The translations under genes and the position numbers were made by a program. Under the pieces are notes generated by a model that saw only the letters and a program-made list of their open reading frames with translations, was not told the origin of the DNA and did no database searches. From an uncultured Vogesella sp. (GTDB taxonomy: Bacteria > Pseudomonadota > Gammaproteobacteria > Burkholderiales > Chromobacteriaceae), in contig CAMLGD010000106.1 in NCBI GenBank assembly GCA_946479405.1, forward strand, positions 1-10,647: a stretch of 10,647 nt of DNA, written 5' to 3'. Every line of letters begins with the position of its first letter. Position 1 is the first letter of the stretch. Positions 5,532 through 10,647 of this stretch are shown piece after piece.

Positions 5532-8090
5532 TCAGATCTCCTTGTGGGGGCCTTGTTGCCGGCGCGGCAGGCTGAAGCTGAACACGGCGCCGCCGCCACT
5601 GGCATTGTGCACGCTGATTTCGCCGCCGTGGGCATGAATGATTTCGCGGCAGATGGCCAGGCCGAGGCCGGTACCGCCGGCGCCGGTCTTGGTCAGGCTG
5701 CTCTGGATGAATTTGTCGAAGATGCGCTCGCGCTCGTCTTCCGGCACGCCGGGGCCATAGTCGCGCACCTCCAGCCGTACCGGGGCCTCGCTTTCCGGGC
5801 CGCTCTGGATGTCCAGCGTCACCCGCGTGCCGTGCGGGCTGAACTTGATGGCATTGGACAGCAGGTTGCGCACCACCTGGCCGATGCGGAACGGGTCCAT
5901 GTCCACCTCCACTTCATACGGCAGTGGCACAAACAGTAGGGTGATGGCCTGCTGCTCGGCCAGGCCTTTCAGTTCGTCCAGGCAGTCGCGCACCACCTGC
6001 TGCAAGTCACTGCGCTGCAACTGGTATTCCATGCGGCCAACTTCCATTTTCGACAGGTCCAGCAGTTCGTTCAGCAGCGACAGCAGCCGGCTGCCACTGT
6101 TGTGGATGCGTTCGAAATAGCGCTGCAGGCGCGGCGCGGCCACCGCGGCATCCTGCTGCTGGCCCATTTCGGCAAAGCCGAGGATGGCATGCAGCGGGGT
6201 GCGCAGCTCGTGCGACATATTGGCGAGGAAGTCGGTCTTGGCGCGGCTGGTTTCTTCCGCCAGGTCGCGCGCCCGGCGCAGCGCTTCTTCGGTGTTGCGC
6301 TGCGCGGAGATGTCCTGGTACAGCCACACCGAGCCCAGCGCCGGCTGGCCAGGCTTCACCGCACGGCCATACATGCGTACCCACAGGCTGCCGCCATCGC
6401 CGCGCACCAGGCAGACATCGTCTTGCGACACGGTGCCGGTATTCAGTGCCGGGTAGATGCTGCGGCCGGTGCGCTGGAAGTGTTCGTCGCTGTCGTACAG
6501 CAGGCGGGTGGACTGCTCGGCGATGTCTTCCTCGTGGTAATGGAACAATGCCAGGAACGCCTTGTTCACCTGCTTGAAATGGCGATCGACGATATAGGCC
6601 ATCGCCATCGGGCTGGCATCCAGCAGCGCGGACAGCTGGCGCGACTGGGTTTCCACCTGTTCCGCCAGGGTGTCGGTCAGCCGCAGCAGCGCAGCTTCGC
6701 GCTCTTTGCGGGCGGCGATATTGCGACATACCACCAGGTAGAACGGCGCGGCATTCGCCGGCTGGATCAGGCTGAGCGACAGTTCCACCTGCAGCATGAA
6801 GGACTGGTCGCAGATCAGTAGTGCTTCGAACGGATGCCCCAGCAGCGGGGCGACATGGTCGGCAAAGCGGCTGTGTAGCGGCGGGTACAGCTCGCTGATC
6901 AGCGCACCGGCCGGCAGTTGCAGCAGCGCGTCCGGCGGCTGGCCGATCAGGTGGGCGGCCTCCGGGTTTACTTGCAGTACCTGGCCTTCACGGCTGAGCA
7001 AAATCACGCCGTCGCTCTGCTGGGCCAGCAGACTGCGGTAGCGGTCTTCGGTTTCCAATAGTGGTTTCAGTCGCTGCTGCTGCCGTTCCAGCTGGGTTTT
7101 CAGCCCGAGATTGCTTTCCTGCAGCCGTCCGATCATACCGCTCTGGTAGTGCAGGGTCTGGCGGCCCTGCCGGGCCAGCTGGCGTGCGGTGGCGGCCAGC
7201 AGTGCCAGCGCGATCAGCATCAGCGTGCCGGCGAGCAGGTGTTCATGGCTGGCGCTGTCTTCCACTGGCAGCAGTTCGAAAGTGAGTTGTTGGCCGCCGA
7301 TGATACGGCTGGCGCGCAGCAGCGGCAGCGGCGGCAGTGACAGGCTGGGGTGGCTGTCGGCCAGCAGCGGGTGGCGGCGATCCTGGATCAGGATGCGCAG
7401 CCGCAGTTGCTCGGCGGCTTCGCCCTGACTGTTGCCGGTCAGCAGCTGTTCCGGGCTGAGGCCGATGGCCAGCAGCATTGGCTGCGGTCGGGCCTTGGCG
7501 CTGAAAAACAGCACCAGTCGCTGGTTGCTGCCGGTATGCAGCTGGGCCAGGGCGGGCAAGCCATCGGCAGCGGCGCGCTGCAGGGTGGCCAGCACCTCCG
7601 GTTGTGCCCCCAGATCAAGGTGCAGCGGCAGTGCCTGGCTATCGTCCGGGTATTGCTGGGCGACCGGGAAATACATGGCCCGCTTGGCTGCCGGCTCCAG
7701 GCGGGTGCCATTGAACTGGCGCAGCAGCAGGCCCTGGCTCAGCTCGATGCTGTCGCGCTGGCGCGGGTCTACCCGCTGGATCACGGCCAGAAAATCAAAG
7801 GCGCTATTGGACGACAGCACATAGGGGGCATAGCGGGCAAAGCTGCCGTTGCTGGTGTTGCTGCTGCTTTCCGCGCTCAGCAGCAGTTCGGTGGCGGTCT
7901 GGCCGCTTTGCAGCAGCTGCTGCAAGCGCAGGTTCAGCGCGGCGAGGTGTTGCGCCGCTTGCGACAGTTGGTGACCGCGACGACTGTGATCTTCGGCCTG
8001 CTGCAGCAGCAGCATGGCCAGCAGCCATAGCCCACCCGCCAGCAGCACGCTGGTCAGCAGCAAGGTGGCGGGTTTGAGCCGGGCTTTCAT
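5532..8090 (-). CDS. Membrane sensor histidine kinase: CHASE-like periplasmic domain, two PAS domains, HisKA, HATPase
   Basis: This is an 852-aa sensor kinase. TM1 spans about residues 9-29 and TM2 about 284-303, enclosing a periplasmic domain of about 250 residues. Its pattern (YAPYVLSSNSAFDFLAVIQRVDPRQRDSIE, then AMYFPVAQQYPDD) resembles CHASE sensor domains, which bind small ligands. The exact ligand is unknown. A coiled-coil-like helix (about 305-345) leads to PAS1 (about 345-460) and PAS2 (about 483-600). HisKA follows with the phosphorylated His in SHELRTPLHAILGF (H627). The HATPase has its N-box at RNLLSNAIKFS (N742, N746), G1 at VRDYGPG (D777) and G2 at GGTGLGLAICREI (803-815). All catalytic residues are present. 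There is no receiver or Hpt domain, so it is a plain, not hybrid, kinase. Its partner is surely the adjacent regulator, whose start lies 2 bp after its stop. It begins 32 bp after parA and has no clear Shine-Dalgarno sequence. Confidence 0.95.
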   Translation of the reverse strand: MKARLKPATLLLTSVLLAGGLWLLAMLLLQQAEDHSRRGHQLSQAAQHLAALNLRLQQLLQSGQTATELLLSAESSSNTSNGSFARYAPYVLSSNSAFDFLAVIQRVDPRQRDSIELSQGLLLRQFNGTRLEPAAKRAMYFPVAQQYPDDSQALPLHLDLGAQPEVLATLQRAAADGLPALAQLHTGSNQRLVLFFSAKARPQPMLLAIGLSPEQLLTGNSQGEAAEQLRLRILIQDRRHPLLADSHPSLSLPPLPLLRASRIIGGQQLTFELLPVEDSASHEHLLAGTLMLIALALLAATARQLARQGRQTLHYQSGMIGRLQESNLGLKTQLERQQQRLKPLLETEDRYRSLLAQQSDGVILLSREGQVLQVNPEAAHLIGQPPDALLQLPAGALISELYPPLHSRFADHVAPLLGHPFEALLICDQSFMLQVELSLSLIQPANAAPFYLVVCRNIAARKEREAALLRLTDTLAEQVETQSRQLSALLDASPMAMAYIVDRHFKQVNKAFLALFHYHEEDIAEQSTRLLYDSDEHFQRTGRSIYPALNTGTVSQDDVCLVRGDGGSLWVRMYGRAVKPGQPALGSVWLYQDISAQRNTEEALRRARDLAEETSRAKTDFLANMSHELRTPLHAILGFAEMGQQQDAAVAAPRLQRYFERIHNSGSRLLSLLNELLDLSKMEVGRMEYQLQRSDLQQVVRDCLDELKGLAEQQAITLLFVPLPYEVEVDMDPFRIGQVVRNLLSNAIKFSPHGTRVTLDIQSGPESEAPVRLEVRDYGPGVPEDERERIFDKFIQSSLTKTGAGGTGLGLAICREIIHAHGGEISVHNASGGGAVFSFSLPRRQQGPHKEI
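5538..5543 (-). promoter_or_regulatory. Ribosome binding site of the response regulator, within the kinase gene
   Basis: AAGGAG on the minus strand lies eight bases before the ATG at 5529 and within the last codons of the histidine kinase gene. It is the strongest Shine-Dalgarno sequence of this gene block. It points to coupled, efficient translation of the regulator relative to the kinase, which itself has only a weak site. Confidence 0.7.
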
Positions 8091-8122
8091 CGGCGGGGCT
8101 GGCGCGCGTCCGCGATGGCCGC

Positions 8123-8890
8123 TCAGTGTTGCGCCAGGTTGGCGTACAGCTGGCTGAATTCCTGCGCCAGTTTATGTCTGGGGTCGAGGTACACCATCGG
8201 CAGGCTGCGCTCGTGCGATTCGCGAATCTTCACCGACGCCGACAGCGGCGGCTGCAGTACCGGATGGCCGGCATCCCGCAGCTCCTGCACCATGCGTACC
8301 GGCAGGCTGGCGCGCGGCTGGAACTGGTTGACCACGATGCCTTCGATCTGCAGCTCCGGGTTGTGATCGGCGCGGATTTCGGCGGCGCTATCGAGCAGCC
8401 CAAGCAGGGCCTGGCGCGAGAAGGTGTCGCAGTCGAACGGGATCAGGCAGCGGTTGGCTGCAATCAGGGCGGAGCGGGTATAGAAGTTGAGCGCCGGCGG
8501 GGTGTCGATCCAGATTTCATCGTATTCCGCTTCCAGCTGCAGCAGGGTCTCGCGCAGCTTGAACATCTTGTAGCGCGCCTCCAGCTTGACCATCAGCTCT
8601 GACAGCTCCGGGTGCGAGGCCATCAGGTGCAGGTTGTCGTGCCGGGTGGGGGCGATGAAATCCTGCGCTTTCTTTTCAAACAGGCTGATGTTCAGCATCT
8701 GGTTGAAAAAGCTGGCCGCGTTGGCCTCGGGCACCGTGCTGCTGCCGGTCAGGTAGTGGCTGGCGTTGCCCTGTGGATCCAGGTCCAGCAATAGCACCTT
8801 GCGGCCGGCCTTGGCAGCGGCGGCGGCCAGGTTGACGGTAATGGTGGATTTGCCCACCCCACCTTTCTGATTGAATACCACCCGTCGCAT
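8123..8890 (-). CDS. ParA/Soj-family ATPase (orphan, no ParB)
   Basis: This is a 255-aa deviant-Walker ATPase of the ParA/MinD superfamily. The P-loop KGGVGKST at residues 9-16 has the signature lysine K9 as well as K14. The A' region LLLDLDPQGNAS is at 33-44, and the Walker B-type segment IWIDTPPAL is at 126-134. ParA proteins form ATP-dependent dimers that bind DNA non-specifically and position cargo such as plasmids, chromosome origins, chemoreceptor arrays or protein complexes. No ParB-like partner, parS repeats or replication gene is visible, so plasmid partition is unlikely. The neighbours are a lipoprotein (38 bp upstream) and a sensor kinase (32 bp downstream), suggesting a role in positioning or regulating that system, or co-expression only. 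Start choice: the frame extends to a TTG at 8905, but the ATG at 8890 follows AAAAGGG at good spacing and gives the standard N-terminus MRRVVFNQKGGVGKST. Confidence 0.92.
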   Translation of the reverse strand: MRRVVFNQKGGVGKSTITVNLAAAAAKAGRKVLLLDLDPQGNASHYLTGSSTVPEANAASFFNQMLNISLFEKKAQDFIAPTRHDNLHLMASHPELSELMVKLEARYKMFKLRETLLQLEAEYDEIWIDTPPALNFYTRSALIAANRCLIPFDCDTFSRQALLGLLDSAAEIRADHNPELQIEGIVVNQFQPRASLPVRMVQELRDAGHPVLQPPLSASVKIRESHERSLPMVYLDPRHKLAQEFSQLYANLAQH

Positions 8891-8895
8891 GATCA

Positions 8896-8902
8896 CCCTT
8901 TT
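8896..8902 (-). promoter_or_regulatory. Ribosome binding site deciding the parA-like start
   Basis: AAAAGGG on the minus strand is followed after five bases by the ATG at 8890. The TTG at 8905 would place this site inside the coding sequence, so the ATG start is preferred. Confidence 0.65.
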
Positions 8903-8928
8903 CAAGTTGGCCGCAGCCCGGCTGTTGC

Positions 8929-9438
8929 TCAGGCGGCAATAGCCTGTTTGCAGACGTAATCCAGCTGCTGGAAGGAGGCCGACTGGCGCACCACCGGCAT
9001 CGGCCGAATTTCGCTGTCATTATAAGTGCGGCTGAGGATTTCCCGGCCGTTTTCATCCAGCAGCTGCATGGCTGCCAGGCGGAAAGTCGAGGCGACGCAG
9101 TCCACTTCCCAGCTATTGATCGACTGCTTGTGCTGCGGCGTGTTGAGGAAGTTTTCCTTCTTCGGATTGAAGATGGTCTTGCGGTCGCGGAACAGTGTCA
9201 GCGTGCCTTTGCGGCGGATGCTGAGCTTGTCGATCTCGTGCAGGATGTTGCCATTGGGCGATACGCCCAGAATCACCCACTCCGCGTTGGCCACCACCGG
9301 CGGCCGGGCCTGCGGCGCCTGGCGCGGCGGCAGCTGGATCACGCCCTTGGTAGTGCTGGTCTTGCCGCCGACGTTGCTGGTGCTGGCGCAGCCGGTCAGG
9401 GCCAGCAGGGCAAAGGCAAACAGGATATAAGGCTTCAT
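8929..9438 (-). CDS. Small lipoprotein with Adhesin_E-like domain
   Basis: This is a 169-aa predicted lipoprotein. It has a short positive N-terminus (MKPY), a hydrophobic core and the lipobox LTGC with the lipidated cysteine at residue 17, so signal peptidase II processing is expected. There is no Asp at +2, so transport to the outer membrane is likely. A Pro/Gln-rich linker (about 34-50) precedes a small domain starting at W54. The pattern W-V-x-L-G, then EIDKLSIRRKGTLTLF, then W-E-V-D-C (C114), then a Tyr/Ser-rich strand and a terminal DYVC (C163) resembles the Adhesin_E family (PF16747). The two cysteines could form a disulfide. The frame is open upstream to 9492, but only the ATG at 9438 gives a proper signal peptide; its Shine-Dalgarno sequence is weak. 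It is the first gene of the minus-strand block before parA. The function is unknown, perhaps signal reception for the adjacent kinase. Confidence 0.75.
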   Translation of the reverse strand: MKPYILFAFALLALTGCASTSNVGGKTSTTKGVIQLPPRQAPQARPPVVANAEWVILGVSPNGNILHEIDKLSIRRKGTLTLFRDRKTIFNPKKENFLNTPQHKQSINSWEVDCVASTFRLAAMQLLDENGREILSRTYNDSEIRPMPVVRQSASFQQLDYVCKQAIAA

Positions 9439-9509
9439 GGTCAGGCTCTGGCTGCATAAACAGCGCAAGTCTCGCATATAGGGCGGCTTCACAGTAGTGT
9501 TTCTCCGTT

Positions 9510-9546
9510 AAAACCCAGGGTCTGCCGCCATGTCAGGCAGGCTGGG
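9510..9546 (-). terminator. Possible terminator/attenuator hairpin upstream of the lipoprotein gene
   Basis: CCCAG (9514-9518) pairs with CTGGG (9542-9546), and CTGCC (9522-9526) with GGCAG (9536-9540), across a small internal loop and a 9-base apex. On the minus strand the stem is followed by TTTTAA (AAAA at 9510-9513). Only four T follow and no minus-strand gene lies behind it in the window, so it could be an attenuator, a block to transcription from the recQ side, or chance in GC-rich DNA. Confidence 0.3.
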
Positions 9547-9611
9547 CGGTGCTTGCCGGCCAGGGTGGGGGCGCGGCGTGGTTGCCGGGCACGGGGCCGG
9601 CGGTTTTTGCG

Positions 9612-9617
9612 TACAAT
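9612..9617 (+). promoter_or_regulatory. Putative -10 element of recQ
   Basis: TACAAT matches five of six positions of the sigma-70 -10 consensus. It lies 24 bases before the recQ ATG, preceded by TTTTTGCG. There is no good -35 at 16-18 bp; the TTGCCG at 9582-9587 is too far (24 bp). A TG lies two rather than one base upstream, so this is close to, but not exactly, an extended -10. Transcription would begin near 9624, giving a very short leader. Confidence 0.5.
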
Positions 9618-9641
9618 GGCGCCCTTCACGCGGAAAACCCG

Positions 9642-10647
<1,006 letters not shown>

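Larger units (their letters stand above)
9439..9641. other. Divergent intergenic region between the lipoprotein gene and recQ
   Basis: These 203 bp hold the control regions of two divergent units. The recQ side carries a good TACAAT -10. The lipoprotein side has only weak candidates (minus-strand TATATG at 9475-9480). Between them lies an imperfect inverted repeat (9514-9546) that on the minus strand ends in TTTTAA, and a short stem (9584-9601) followed by TTTTT on the + strand. No gene is supported in this interval. Confidence 0.6.

Noticed and set aside
7350..8030. 226-aa + strand frame opposite the histidine kinase N-terminus
   Set aside because: It is Gln/Gly-rich shadow sequence, while the kinase membrane and sensor region on the minus strand is coherent.
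8123..8890. The ParA-type ATPase as evidence of an integrated plasmid or chromosomal partition locus
   Set aside because: No ParB, parS, rep gene, integrase or composition change is seen, and the flanking genes are ordinary chromosomal types.
9584..9608. Short stem followed by TTTTT on the + strand just before the recQ -10
   Set aside because: The stem is only about 5 bp with GU extensions, and there is no + strand gene to its left that needs ending. The T-run is more likely part of the recQ promoter region.

Overview
The window is GC-rich DNA from a Gram-negative bacterium. Protein-level resemblance (RsmJ, a long ComEC, RecQ, an Adhesin_E-type lipoprotein) and the codon bias suggest a betaproteobacterium, most likely of the Chromobacteriaceae type (Chromobacterium/Vogesella/Aquitalea). 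That placement is inference from memory of the families, not from a search. Coding density is very high. No gap exceeds about 205 bases, and there is no tRNA, rRNA, CRISPR array, insertion sequence or phage signature.

Left part (1-2425): the 3' end of an MFS (DHA2-like) exporter on the + strand runs into a strong bidirectional terminator shared with a convergent hotdog acyl-CoA thioesterase. Behind the thioesterase, on the same minus strand, is rsmJ, the 16S rRNA m2G1516 methyltransferase. A 96-bp divergent spacer separates rsmJ from comEC.

Middle (2426-4651): a full-length comEC (DNA-uptake channel, 741 aa) reads rightward. Its last 43 bp overlap, tail to tail, the end of the next minus-strand gene.

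Right-centre (4609-9438): four minus-strand genes are packed with gaps of 38, 32 and 2 nt. In transcription order they are a small Adhesin_E-like lipoprotein, an orphan ParA ATPase, a large membrane sensor histidine kinase (periplasmic CHASE-like domain, two PAS domains, HisKA, HATPase), and a response regulator whose output is an RsbW/SpoIIAB-like HATPase domain. They look like one transcription unit. It would link an envelope or periplasmic signal, through phosphorelay, to a serine-kinase or anti-sigma type output rather than to a DNA-binding output. This is the most unusual block in the window.

Right edge (9439-10647): a 203-bp divergent intergenic region carries a good -10 element for recQ, followed by the first 335 codons of recQ, which continues past the window.

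One signal that gene annotation does not explain is the 10-mer GTTGGCCGCA. It recurs at six loci on both strands, always with an A two bases upstream, and it forms the palindromic MFS/thioesterase terminator as an inverted pair. This is the arrangement known for DNA uptake sequences in Neisseria and Haemophilus, and it is raised as a testable hypothesis.
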